From assembly GCA_003542935.1 (NCBI GenBank), contig DPJQ01000291.1, positions 18,375-36,499 on the forward strand: DNA of 18,125 bases, given 5' to 3'. The translations under genes were made by a program, and so were the position numbers. Below, in pieces: positions 1-7,743 of this stretch. The number at the start of each line of letters is the position of its first letter. The first letter of the stretch is position 1. The notes beneath the pieces are model-generated. The model was not told where the DNA came from. It saw only the letters and a program-made list of their open reading frames with translations, and searched no databases. The stretch is from Lachnospiraceae bacterium (lineage in GTDB: Bacteria > Bacillota > Clostridia > Lachnospirales > Lachnospiraceae).

Positions 1-2237
1 GTGTAAAATTTTTCCCATATTTCCCGGAACGGATAGGCATCCAGAGGCTCCAGCGTGGGATCTGTGTGTATCCAGCGGCATTTCTCCAGCCCGGCTCCCA
101 GCACCGCATCCTCGTTCCACGCCGTCTTGTAGGAGAGCTCCCGGTTCCGGTCAATCAGCGCATCCAGCTTTTTAAACACACGGATGCACGCCTCCTCCCC
201 GCAGGTAAAGAGCCCGGACGCCTCGTTTTCATTCACATCCATCGGCGGCAGTACCCAGTCCTTCTCCACATCATACAGGCCGTAGCCCGGGGTATTTAAA
301 ATATCCTGGGCCTCGCTCTCCGCTCCCAACAGCTCCTCCAGAAGCACCTGCTCCTTTCCGGTGGGATCCGAAAACTCCCGAAGATGGGGAAGAATCTCCG
401 CAAAGCTCTCCGCGTCCTCTTTTTTCAGCTGCAATGCCAGATCCAGGGCGCCCATATGGCATTCTTCGGATTTTGCCGCCAGCAGCCTGCCGATACAGGC
501 CGTCAGCTCCTTTTTATCCTGTCTGCGCAGCAAGGCCAGCGTCCCCGCCCGTCCTTTCTTATATTTCAGATTTTTCTCGATCTAAATGTAATCCTCCGCC
601 GACAGCTCCATATCCTCCACGAGACTGTGGGCCGTCTGGTTGGTGTACTCTTCCGGATTATGTAAAAGCTCGAAAAGAACCTTTTTCCTCACCCCGGACA
701 TGGGACGGTAGAGCAGCACCCTGGCCGCGGCGGCCCTGGACATACCACTGTAGCTGCCGCCCTGCCCGATCAGGGGAATCCAGCCCGCGGCCTCATCCAG
801 GAGCTCCTCCCTCTGCAGCATCCACGCGATCAGACCGAGGCGGATAACCACATCCGACTGGGTCATCTCCACCTGATGCCAGGGGAAAATGCAGGGCGCG
901 ACCGTCAGCCCCTTTTTCGGGAGCCGCCCCAGAATGTCCTTGAGCAATCCATAGAAACGCTCCGCCTCTCCGGCATCCGCAAAGAATTCCGTCACCTCTA
1001 TTTTTTTCGGGCGGATGACCTTCGCATCCCGGATAGAATAGACGCTGCTGCTCTCCTCCTTGACCAGACTGTAAAAACGGGAATTTGCCGAAGCCATAAA
1101 TCCCGGCATAAAACAGGCCACGAATTCCAGATCCTCCGGCGCGGAGAGAATCGCTTCCTTGGACACCTGCATCCTCAGCTTCTCATCCTGCAGGGAATAG
1201 CTGAAATAGGAGGCCGTCATTTTCTGCTGCCGGGTTCCCCGGCGGATCAGGCGGATGACCGCATCAACAGCGTCCCCGGCGTCGTAAAAGCCCTTCGCCC
1301 ACAGGGCGCAGCTGATCGCAACGGCATCGTTTGTCGCAAGCTGTTCATCAAGAAACGCCGGTTCCCGCAGGCACCGCCCCATCAGGCGCAGCAGCTTGTC
1401 GCTGATCCTGTCCACGCTCTTCTCATTAAAGATCCCGATCCAGGTACTGACCGCCCGTTTGACAGATGAGTAGCGGATCAAATCGTTCTCCTCGATCACG
1501 GAAAACAGGCGGAGAAACGCCTCCGGCCGCCCCGCGTCCATAGTCTCGCAGACCGCCTGCCGAGCTCCCTCCTGGAGTCTGGCGGCCAGGAGAAATTTAC
1601 CCAGGTCGTCATACAGCTTCTCATTTTTTCCCATCACGATGCCCCGGATCATCTCATGGCTCAGCATGGCCGTATTGCCCTCGCCAAAGAGAATATCCTC
1701 CACCGCCCGGACCGTTTTTTCTTCTCCCCGGTCGATCTGGGCCGCCAGGATCCCCGCATAGGCAAAATACTCGTTCCGGGCATGGTCGTAAATCTCCGGC
1801 TCCACATTCCCTGTCAGGATATCCGCCAGATCCCCGCCGTAAAATGCCAGCTTCGCATAGGCCCGCAGCAGCTGGACGCTCTGATCCACAAAAGGCACAT
1901 AGCTGTCGGAGCGGAGGCTTCTTCGGAACCATCCCGCCGTCATCTGATACGCGTTCATCTCGTCCAGCGCGTAATAGAATTCTTCCCGCCGTTCCCCGGA
2001 AACACAGACCGCCACCACGTTTTTGAACCGTTTCTTATACAGTTCACTTAACGTTTTGTATTTCCCGCTCCGCAAAAGCTGCCGCATAGTTTCGCAGACA
2101 TCCCGGGGCACCGAATAGTGATAGAGATCCGGCAGCAGCTCCTTTTCCTCTTTGGAGAGTCCCTTCCCTTTTTCTCCGATACCGGCGATCCATGTCTCGC
2201 TCAGTTTTCTTCTCGTCTGATAGGTAAATTCCGCCAT
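1..2237 (-). pseudogene. DUF4132 (MolR-like) protein, interrupted by an in-frame TAG; 3' end outside window
   Basis: The reading frame starts at ATG 2235-2237, 12 bases after an AGGAGG ribosome site (2250-2255), and runs 551 codons to TAG at 582-584. The same frame then continues without another stop for about 193 codons to the window edge, and the continuation reads as a normal protein (for example LALLRRQDKKELTACIGRLL just after the stop). The leucine- and charge-rich helical repeats and the IEKNLKYKKG segment resemble DUF4132/MolR-type proteins, which are usually about 1,000 residues or more; their biochemical role is poorly known. I infer a nonsense mutation (a GAG, AAG or CAG codon would differ by one base) or a sequencing error. 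No start codon with a ribosome site follows the stop, so reinitiation is unlikely. The 139-aa gene lies 35 bp upstream and probably shares its mRNA. Family call is from memory of sequence style; the stop and continuing frame are directly visible. Confidence 0.7.
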
Positions 2238-2272
2238 ATGTTTTCCCTTCCTCCTGTATGTATATGCCCGGA

Positions 2273-2692
2273 TTACCACCCGGCCAGCATAGTCAGCCTG
2301 ACAAACGTAAATACCGGATCCTCCGTCCAGGGGATCGCGTCCGTCAGCGCCGTAAGCTCCTCTTCCCCGGCAAATACCCGGTAGATGCCGTCCGCAAAGC
2401 ACTGGAGGGTGTTTTCTACGGCTTCCTCCTCCACGGCATCCCCGCCGCCGCGCAGCCCGAAGGACACCTTCCCCCGGGCAGCCTGTCCGTCGATTTCCTC
2501 CTTCGTCAGAAAGGCCAGCACCTGTCCCTCGTCCTTTCTCGCATTATATGCCCTCACCCCCAGCCTGGTCAGGCCTGTCAACAACTCCCGCACGGTATCC
2601 GGCCTTTTTTCCAGAATAAAGGGGACAGGCTGCAGATCCCGGCTCTTTTGTTTTCCCAGCTTTTTCATTCTCACGTAAATGGTATATGACAT
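2273..2692 (-). CDS. Hypothetical protein paired with the DUF4132 gene
   Basis: 139 residues, start ATG 2690-2692 with AGGAG (2700-2704) seven bases upstream, stop TAA. I do not recognise the family. The N-terminus is basic (MSYTIYVRMKKLGKQKSRDL), the rest is mixed and acidic toward the end, and there is no signal peptide or membrane segment, so it is probably cytoplasmic. It lies 35 bp upstream of the DUF4132-like gene in the same direction, which suggests one operon and possibly a joint function. The 228-bp upstream gap holds hairpins and the terminator of the preceding secreted-protein gene; a TATAAA sits in its right part on the minus strand but has no convincing -35 box. Codon use and composition match the neighbours. 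Confidence 0.7.
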   Translation of the reverse strand: MSYTIYVRMKKLGKQKSRDLQPVPFILEKRPDTVRELLTGLTRLGVRAYNARKDEGQVLAFLTKEEIDGQAARGKVSFGLRGGGDAVEEEAVENTLQCFADGIYRVFAGEEELTALTDAIPWTEDPVFTFVRLTMLAGW

Positions 2693-2813
2693 GCGGTTTC
2701 CTCCTAAACCTTCATGCGCCTCTTTAACTCACCGCCACACATCAAAGTCGGTAGTGGCGCATTGGGCATCCTTTGAATGCATGCCGCTTTCGGCGGCGGA
2801 CTTTTATAGTAAC
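2693..2813 (-). other. Leader region of the 139-aa gene with small hairpins
   Basis: This non-coding stretch would be the 5' leader of the 139-aa gene. It contains an inverted repeat CGCCAC/GTGGCG (2732-2737 with 2753-2758) and a GCCGC/GCGGC hairpin with a five-base loop near 2784-2798. I do not recognise a riboswitch class. The hairpins may be fortuitous in GC-rich DNA. Confidence 0.3.
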
Positions 2814-2863
2814 AAAACAGGCGTTAAACCCCAGACCTCCGGCTGCGGCTCAACACCTGTTTT
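2814..2863 (-). terminator. Terminator-like hairpin after the secreted-protein gene
   Basis: On the minus strand AAAACAGGTGTT (2852-2863) pairs with AACGCCTGTTTT (2814-2825): 12 pairs, one of them G-U. The arm ends in TTTT and the loop is 26 bases. It lies 57 bp beyond the stop of the frameshifted secreted-protein gene and upstream of the 139-aa gene, so it most likely separates the two units. On the plus strand the same position would be a C-A mismatch, which supports minus-strand function. Confidence 0.6.
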
Positions 2864-2920
2864 CCGTCTTTCATTTCCTGGCACCATCTGCATTCAGGGC
2901 ATCATTTATATCTTCCAAAC

Positions 2921-3822
2921 CTAACCCACCAGCCGCTTATACACGCCGTAAAACCATCCCGTGGATCCCGGATCACTTGACCGGAAATCATAAACACCAC
3001 TGTTGTCCACCTGCTGCCAGCCGGTTTTTTTGCCTTTCTGAAACTGCAGATACACTTTATCGCCGCTGATCTTTATTTTCTTCAGTGTCAGCTTATCGTT
3101 TCTTTCGGCGGTAAAAGCCACCTTTTTCAGATCGGTTCCGGTATAAAAAGATCTGGTGTTAGCCACTACGTACTTATTTTTCTTAAAAAGCGCCCTGTAA
3201 CCATCCTCATCGTATGCATGATTGCCCAGACTGCTTTTTGCCGCCGCCGTGGAAGATTTCAGTTTAAATTTTCCGTTTTTATATGTATACGTGTATTTCC
3301 AGTTGATCCACCCGGTTTCCATGGGCTGGAGCGAATTAACGACCTGGATACTTTTGCCGGTCGCTTTCACCACATCCCCGGCGAAATCCATTTTGTTGTA
3401 CAGATCCAGTACATTGATAAGTTTTTCTTCGTTTTATCATACCTGTAAATGCGGTTGACCGGACGATAGCCGCCGTCCCCACGGCCCGTGATCTGCAAAA
3501 AAGTTTTGCTCTTTGTCATATGGATATGCCGGAGGCTGACCGAATGGTAGTTATCCTCGTTTTTTATGCTCAAAGCTTTTTTCCCATTGACATAGACTGC
3601 CGTTTCCTTGATCCACCCATTATACGGCCCCTTGGTCAACTCCAGGCGGATCTTATCATTTTTTCCGTTTCCCGTTACATCTGCATTTACTGTCGTCGTC
3701 TCACTGGCACCGGAGCACAATAATTTTACACCGGACGCCGCTCTGGCCGGAACTGCACCGAGCACCAGACAACACAACAGGCACAGCACCGCCAGCATCC
3801 CCTGTTTCATCTTCACTGCCAT
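2921..3822 (-). pseudogene. Secreted protein of unknown function, split by a one-base frameshift
   Basis: Starts at ATG 3820-3822 with AGGAGG six bases upstream. The product begins with a typical signal peptide (MAVKMKQG, then a run of Leu/Cys/Val, then ARAASG as likely cleavage region). Near residue 48 a DVTGNGKNDKI segment resembles the Asp/Asn-Gly calcium-loop style of FG-GAP/VCBS-like repeats. The first frame reads to about KTKKNLSMYW and ends at TGG-TGA near 3367. The -1 frame carries on as LINVLDLYNKMDFAGDVVK and runs to 2921, with extracellular-type Lys/Tyr/Gly-rich sequence. The switch lies at the A run that appears as TTTTT at 3422-3426 on the plus strand; one extra A would restore a protein of about 300 residues. 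The cause is either a one-base deletion or a homopolymer sequencing error. Own promoter at 3871-3899 and own terminator at 2814-2863, so it is a single-gene unit. Function unknown. Confidence 0.75.
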
Positions 3823-3870
3823 AAATTTCCTCCTGTCCTTCCGTTTTCGGAATCTGTTTTCGATGTTTCC

Positions 3871-3899
3871 AGCATATCACATCCCGGGCATAAGCACAA
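3871..3899 (-). promoter_or_regulatory. Candidate sigma-A promoter for the secreted-protein gene
   Basis: Minus strand TTGTGC (3894-3899), 17-bp spacer, TATGCT (3871-3876) preceded by TGA, giving an extended -10. It overlaps the very end of the upstream gene's intergenic side and sits about 50 bp before the ATG at 3822. The -35 and -10 each match the consensus only partly, so this is a candidate. Confidence 0.45.
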
Positions 3900-5261
3900 C
3901 TATTCTTCCTCATACTCCCGTATATCCACATCCTGGATCATCACCGGTTTGCCCGTCTTCTGGTACATCTGCACCAGGGAGCTGCCGTCCCCGTAATATC
4001 CGTCGCTGATGGCGATGGCCCTGTCCACATCGGGAGTGTCATCATAAATACCCCAGCCCTCCGCCAGATATTCTTCACGCAGTTCCTCGTAAGCTTCCCA
4101 CAGGCCCGGACGCATGGAAGCAATCGTGGCCTTGATCAACGGATGGGGACGCCACAGCAGGGCCACTTCCTCCTGATTTTCCCTGAATACCCTGAACACA
4201 TCTTTCATTTTCTCCAACATACTGGCCTCATGCTGCAAAAGGGCCGCCACGCTGGTATTATAGAGGATAATCTTTTTCCGGCTGCCGTCCGGCTTCTTTA
4301 TGATCCGCTGCCATTCTTCCGGTATTTCCTGTTCTTCTTCCTGGGCGCTTAAGACCCTGTCAAATTTCGGCGAACCGATTCCCAGTATTTTCTCTTCCCA
4401 GTATTTTCTGGTATGCTCCCCCATCTCCTCCACCATCACATTGATATAGATCTGCCGCATCTTTTCCGACTGGACGACCACTTTATCCGCATGGATCACA
4501 GCCGAAGTGGTACAGAAGTGCCGCATACCCTCCACGGCATTTTTATCTTCCGGATCAATATCCCCCAGAACGAAGTAGGGAATATAGACCAGCTTCTCTG
4601 TAAATTGTTTCAAATTCTTGCAGTAAAAGAAAGGGTCTACGCTGGTCACATAATTGTACTCGTCATAGGGATTATGGATAAAAATCATATCGGGATGATG
4701 GCTCTGGAAATCAAACTCATCATACCTTGTGATCGGAACATAGTCCGGATACTGGTCTCCCTCATAGTGCATTTCTCCAAAGCTGCCGTCCCGATTTTTA
4801 TCATAATAGGGGATCGGGATCACATAGGCATCGCAGTCGGGATCCTCGTCCGCCGCTTTCCATACGCTTTCGAGAGAATCCCACATGGAGGCTTTATAGG
4901 GAAGAAACACCGCCTCCATACGCACCGGAATATCCCTGGCTACACTGTTTTTGATCTGGGTCATGGCCCGATGGAGGCTTTTATGCGCCTGGCTGCTGTC
5001 CACGTACTTCCCCTGCTGAAGTTTCTCATGCAGCTGATAGACCAGCTCACAGTAATTCTCCAGAAGGCCCACGGTCACAAATTCTTCCCCCTGGGTGTCT
5101 TCGATCAGGTTTCCCGCCAAAATTGCCCCCTCCTGGCACTGGGCCAGAAGTTCCATGGCCCCGTCCCATTTCCGCGCTTTTAACGCTGCCTTGATTGCAT
5201 TGTGGGCTTTATTCAGCAGCTCCACATAATCCTCCACCTGTTTTTTCTGTACTTGTCTCAT
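3900..5261 (-). CDS. CDP-glycerol glycerophosphotransferase-like protein
   Basis: 453 residues from ATG 5259-5261; AAGGAG (5269-5274) lies seven bases upstream. An in-frame extension upstream is possible but would cross the promoter, so this start is preferred. The N-terminal ~110 residues are helical and charged. The rest looks like a GT-B fold of the TagF/CDP-glycerol type: a Rossmann-like segment VRMEAVFLPYKASMWDSLES, then PYYDKNRDG, GIGSPKFDRVL, a WRPHPLIK motif near residue 371 (family His-Pro loop) and SDGYYGDGSSLVQMY near residues 418-432, equivalent to the conserved Ser-Ser phosphate-binding motif, followed by GKPVMI. Members transfer glycerol phosphate or related groups from CDP-linked donors to wall teichoic-acid-like or surface glycan acceptors. 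No membrane segment. It appears to stand alone rather than in a surface-glycan cluster, so the true substrate is open. Family level is fairly sure, exact activity is not. Confidence 0.7.
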   Translation of the reverse strand: MRQVQKKQVEDYVELLNKAHNAIKAALKARKWDGAMELLAQCQEGAILAGNLIEDTQGEEFVTVGLLENYCELVYQLHEKLQQGKYVDSSQAHKSLHRAMTQIKNSVARDIPVRMEAVFLPYKASMWDSLESVWKAADEDPDCDAYVIPIPYYDKNRDGSFGEMHYEGDQYPDYVPITRYDEFDFQSHHPDMIFIHNPYDEYNYVTSVDPFFYCKNLKQFTEKLVYIPYFVLGDIDPEDKNAVEGMRHFCTTSAVIHADKVVVQSEKMRQIYINVMVEEMGEHTRKYWEEKILGIGSPKFDRVLSAQEEEQEIPEEWQRIIKKPDGSRKKIILYNTSVAALLQHEASMLEKMKDVFRVFRENQEEVALLWRPHPLIKATIASMRPGLWEAYEELREEYLAEGWGIYDDTPDVDRAIAISDGYYGDGSSLVQMYQKTGKPVMIQDVDIREYEEE

Positions 5262-5310
5262 GATCGGGCTCCTTATGTAAACTATTTGATATTTTTTCTG
5301 TAATGCCTTT

Positions 5311-5339
5311 ATTATACCCAGACCGTCTGCGAAAAACAA
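5311..5339 (-). promoter_or_regulatory. Sigma-A type promoter of the glycerophosphotransferase-like gene
   Basis: Minus strand TTGTTT (5334-5339), exactly 17 bp spacer, perfect TATAAT (5311-5316), about 50 bp before the ATG at 5261. It lies just downstream of the spoVAE terminator, so the gene is transcribed independently of the sporulation genes. Confidence 0.65.
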
Positions 5340-5435
5340 CCGGAATATCCGAGTCACCCCCAAATTGCCCTCTGCACTATTTCCTCCTGCATCTAGTGAA
5401 TATGCGGCCCGGATGTAATCGCATCATCCCGGCCG

Positions 5436-5476
5436 AAAAAATCAGAACGTACCCGAATCCCCTCAGATACGCTCTG
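5436..5476 (-). terminator. Rho-independent terminator of spoVAD-spoVAE
   Basis: On the minus strand CAGAGCGTA (5468-5476) pairs with TACGTTCTG (5443-5451): nine pairs including one G-U, 16-base loop, directly followed by ATTTTTT (5442-5436). It begins 14 bp after the spoVAE stop. Confidence 0.75.
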
Positions 5477-5489
5477 TTCTCCACACATA

Positions 5490-5846
5490 TTATTTCCGCA
5501 TTTTCGGCTGAAATATCACGCTGGCCAGCCAGCCGAAGATCAGCGCCGCACTGGTTCCAGCGGCTCCCGCCTTGAACCCGCCGAGGAAAAGCCCTATAAA
5601 ACCCTGCTCGTCCACGGCCTCCCTGACCCCTGTCCAAAGTACGTTTCCGAATCCCAGCAAAGGCACCGACGCTCCGGCGTGGGCAAAATCCTGAAACATA
5701 TCATAGATTCCCAATGCTCCCAGCACCGCACCGGAACACACCAGGATTACCATGACCCGTCCCGGCATCAGCTTCGTCTTGTCCAGCAGGATCTGCACCA
5801 GGGCGCAGATCACACCACCCACGAGAAACGCAATTATATAATCCAT
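5490..5846 (-). CDS. spoVAE: Stage V sporulation protein AE (SpoVAEb type)
   Basis: About 118 residues. ATG 5844-5846 is chosen because AGGGAG (5855-5860) lies eight bases upstream; a GTG three codons earlier is possible. The protein is a small polytopic membrane protein: hydrophobic segments at about residues 1-22 (MDYIIAFLVGGVICALVQIL), 31-55, 60-75 and 85-112, with the family-typical LLDKTKLMPGRVMV loop, VPLLGFGN and GLFLGGFKAGAAGTSAAL. SpoVAE belongs to the SpoVA channel of the inner spore membrane that moves Ca-dipicolinate into the forespore during sporulation and out on germination. It follows spoVAD by 15 bp, in the order usual for spoVAC-D-E operons. Length fits the family. Strong identification. 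Confidence 0.92.
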   Translation of the reverse strand: MDYIIAFLVGGVICALVQILLDKTKLMPGRVMVILVCSGAVLGALGIYDMFQDFAHAGASVPLLGFGNVLWTGVREAVDEQGFIGLFLGGFKAGAAGTSAALIFGWLASVIFQPKMRK

Positions 5847-5861
5847 CACTGTCACTCCCTT

Positions 5862-6875
5862 TCATTTTTCCTGTACACGTTCGATCCGCACTGCGTGGGC
5901 GATGGCCGGAATGGTACGCCCCTCGGCAAAACTGACTTTGGAGAGCAACGCCCCCGTGGGCACAAAGAGCACCCGCTCCCACGTCCCGGCCCGCATCTCC
6001 GGCAGGATATATGCGCAGAGTACCGTGGCCGCGCAGCCGCAGCCGCTGCCCCCCGCATGGACGTCCTGTTTGTCTATATCATACATCATCACGCCGCAGT
6101 CCTGATGGATCCGCTCCAAATCATATCCCTTCTCCGCCAGCTTCTCCTCCAGGATCTGACTGCCCACCACACCCAGATCCCCGGTAAAAATCCGGTCATA
6201 ATAGTTCGGGCCGCAGCCCATATCCCCGAAATGGGCCAGCAAAGTATCTACCGCCGCCGGAGCCATACAGGCACCCATATTAAAAGAATCCTTGAGTCCG
6301 TAATCCACGATCTTTCCCGGCGTGCAGGCTGTGATCCCCAGCGAACCTTTCCTTTTGCCCAGCACACAGGCTCCGCTGCCCGTCACAGTCCAGCTGGCAG
6401 ACAGAGGCCTCTGATTGCCATACTCGAGCGGGAAGCGGAACTCCTTCTCCGCACTGGCAAAATGGCTGGAAGTCACGGCCATTGTGTAGTCCGCAAAGCC
6501 TCCCGCGATGGTCATGCTGCCCAGGATCAAAGTCTCCCCCATGGTGGAGCAGGCCCCAAACACGCCGAAATGAGGAATCTCCAACTGGCTCAGGCCAAAG
6601 GAACTTGCCACGCTCTGGGCCTGCAGGTCCCCGGCAAAAAGAAACCGGATATCTTTCTTATTTAATCCCGCCTTTTTCAGGGCGGTCTGCACCGCCTCCA
6701 CCTGGAGCTGGCTCTCCGCCTCCTCCCAGGTATCCTTCCCTGCCATGGGATCATCCTTGACCACGTCAAACAGTTTTCCTAAAGGGCCCTCACCCTCTTT
6801 CTGGCCGACCACCGAACCTTCTCCGTTGAAATAGACCGGCCGGTCATAAGCCAGTGTCCTCGTACCTTTCTGCAT
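5862..6875 (-). CDS. spoVAD: Stage V sporulation protein AD
   Basis: 337 residues from ATG 6873-6875, with GGAGGTG just upstream; a longer in-frame start exists but lacks a ribosome site. SpoVAD has a thiolase-like fold and binds dipicolinic acid at the spore membrane, working with SpoVAC and SpoVAE in DPA uptake. Visible marks are the N-terminal PVYFNGEGSVVGQKEGEGPLG, FLFAGDLQAQ, the HFGVFGACSTMGE segment containing the thiolase-type Cys, MAVTSSHF, and the C-terminal HAGGSGCGCAATVL and FVPTGALLS signatures, all typical of the family. Length is normal (about 330-340). It is expected to be forespore specific; a weak sigma-G-like promoter is noted at 6978-7008. The usual upstream partner spoVAC is not present in the next 868 bp. 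Confidence 0.95.
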   Translation of the reverse strand: MQKGTRTLAYDRPVYFNGEGSVVGQKEGEGPLGKLFDVVKDDPMAGKDTWEEAESQLQVEAVQTALKKAGLNKKDIRFLFAGDLQAQSVASSFGLSQLEIPHFGVFGACSTMGETLILGSMTIAGGFADYTMAVTSSHFASAEKEFRFPLEYGNQRPLSASWTVTGSGACVLGKRKGSLGITACTPGKIVDYGLKDSFNMGACMAPAAVDTLLAHFGDMGCGPNYYDRIFTGDLGVVGSQILEEKLAEKGYDLERIHQDCGVMMYDIDKQDVHAGGSGCGCAATVLCAYILPEMRAGTWERVLFVPTGALLSKVSFAEGRTIPAIAHAVRIERVQEK

Positions 6876-6977
6876 ACACACCTCCGATATAATATCCGCG
6901 CCGGCTTGATCCGATCTCCCCGGATATACACGTGTCCTTTTCATACGACAGAATACGCCGCTTTCGCCGTGCGATAC

Positions 6978-7008
6978 TATAATGTGTGTAAAATCTGCAT
7001 TTTTATAC
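6978..7008 (-). promoter_or_regulatory. Weak candidate sigma-G/sigma-F promoter of spoVAD
   Basis: Minus strand GTATA (7004-7008) and CATTATA (6978-6984) match the sigma-G consensus GHATR and CATWHTA, but the spacer is 19 bp, one longer than usual. The start point would give a leader of about 100 bases. Placement upstream of a forespore gene supports it; the spacing weakens it. Confidence 0.35.
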
Positions 7009-7106
7009 TCTTTTTCAGCTAAAAAATTCCATAGAAACCGCCTGTGCAGAAAAAAGGTTAAGCTGAAATGCTCTCTATCCCGATAGTGTCCCTCTCAAAT
7101 GTTCCT

Positions 7107-7328
7107 TTACTTCACTTTGTCTTTCAGGCCGGATTTTTCGAGCCATGCGAAGGAATATCCCTCCACATTGTCCGCCAGTTTTCTCTTTACAAAATCAGAG
7201 AAGGACAGAACTTCATCCGCCCGCCGCCTCGCATATTCCGGCGTCAGAACCGCCACGTCCGGGTCGAAACAGAAAAATCGTATCCTGGAGCGATGTGCCT
7301 CAGATACTGACTTTCCCCGACGGCACAA
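7107..7328 (-). pseudogene. Possible C-terminal remnant of an unidentified gene
   Basis: An open frame of about 73 codons ends at TAA 7107-7109. Its last 55 residues (…DPDVAVLTPEYARRRADEVL…, then SFSDFVKRKLADNVEGYSFAWLEKSG) read like a genuine amphipathic protein tail, richer in structure than the other frames here. Upstream the frame is closed by TGA near 7338, there is no ATG and no ribosome site, and the only start would be TTG. I cannot name the family. It could be a decayed gene end left after a deletion, or chance. Confidence 0.3.
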
Positions 7329-7581
7329 AAACGGTCAGTCTGCTGCTGACCACAGGGGATAAAACGATGGCGGCCCTGAGCATGTGTAGCGGAACTTTTT
7401 ACTGCTTTCTTATTATCCGGACAGACCGGCAAAGATTTAAAATTGCATGCGGCAACAGGATTTTTGCACGCCTGAATCATTTTGCCGGGAGTGAATCCAG
7501 CCCTTCGCCGCAGGCAAACTTCCAATGGACCGAACTATTACCAAACACTCAGGGTTTGCCCGGTTTCAAGGATAAATATGG

Positions 7582-7611
7582 TTGCAATAAACAGAGCCGT
7601 TATGCTATAAT
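7582..7611 (+). promoter_or_regulatory. Strong sigma-A promoter upstream of the FIST/MCP operon
   Basis: TTGCAA (7582-7587), 18-bp spacer, perfect TATAAT (7606-7611) preceded by TGC, giving an extended -10. Transcription would begin near 7618, only about 8 bases before a terminator-like hairpin and about 125 bases before the FIST start codon. Confidence 0.65.
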
Positions 7612-7625
7612 TACTGTAATAGTGA

Positions 7626-7666
7626 AAATGCGATATGACAGGTGACATGCCATACCGCATTTTTTT
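7626..7666 (+). terminator. Terminator-like hairpin in the FIST leader (possible attenuator)
   Basis: AAATGCGATATGACA (7626-7640) and TGCCATACCGCATTT (7648-7662) form a 15-position stem with two A-C mismatches and a seven-base loop, followed by seven T (7660-7666). It lies directly downstream of a strong promoter in the same direction and upstream of the FIST gene. A further hairpin GGACCGC/GCGGACC (7676-7697, one mismatch) follows. Either it attenuates the operon or it ends a very short RNA. Confidence 0.5.
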
Positions 7667-7743
7667 ACGGTGAACGGACCGCCCTGGGCTGCGGACCTTC
7701 CCGTATCCCAAATACATATGACGATCACAGAGGGAGGGGTAGT

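Larger units (their letters stand above)
6876..7743. other. 868-bp intergenic region between spoVAD and the FIST gene
   Basis: No intact gene is seen. From spoVAD outward it holds a candidate forespore promoter (6978-7008), a possible decayed gene tail on the minus strand (7107-7328), about 240 bp without recognisable content (7330-7570), a strong plus-strand promoter (7582-7611), a terminator-like hairpin (7626-7666), a second hairpin (7676-7697) and the ribosome site of the FIST gene. Overlapping open frames on both strands at 7145-7645 have no ribosome sites and no family character. Confidence 0.5.

Noticed and set aside
582..584. TAG read as pyrrolysine or by amber suppression
   Set aside because: Other genes in the window use TAG as their normal stop in tight overlaps, so general reassignment is not supported.
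3421..3430. Programmed -1 frameshifting in the secreted-protein gene
   Set aside because: The heptamer is G AAA AAC, so the P-site tRNA could not re-pair well, and no stimulatory hairpin is obvious; a lost A in the run is simpler.
4413..5183. 256-codon open frame on the plus strand
   Set aside because: It lies wholly opposite the glycerophosphotransferase-like gene, is rich in His and Ile from reverse-complement codon bias, and has no ribosome site.
5405..5435. Hairpin CGGCCCGGATG / CATCCCGGCCG
   Set aside because: Long stem with one mismatch, but on neither strand is it followed by a T run; it lies just beyond the real terminator at 5436-5476. Possibly chance.
5679..6665. 328-codon open frame on the plus strand
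   Set aside because: Antisense shadow of spoVAD and spoVAE, both of which are unmistakable.
7145..7645. 166-codon open frame on the plus strand
   Set aside because: No ribosome site, low-complexity Pro/Arg start, crosses the promoter at 7582-7611 and ends inside the terminator-like hairpin; no family character.
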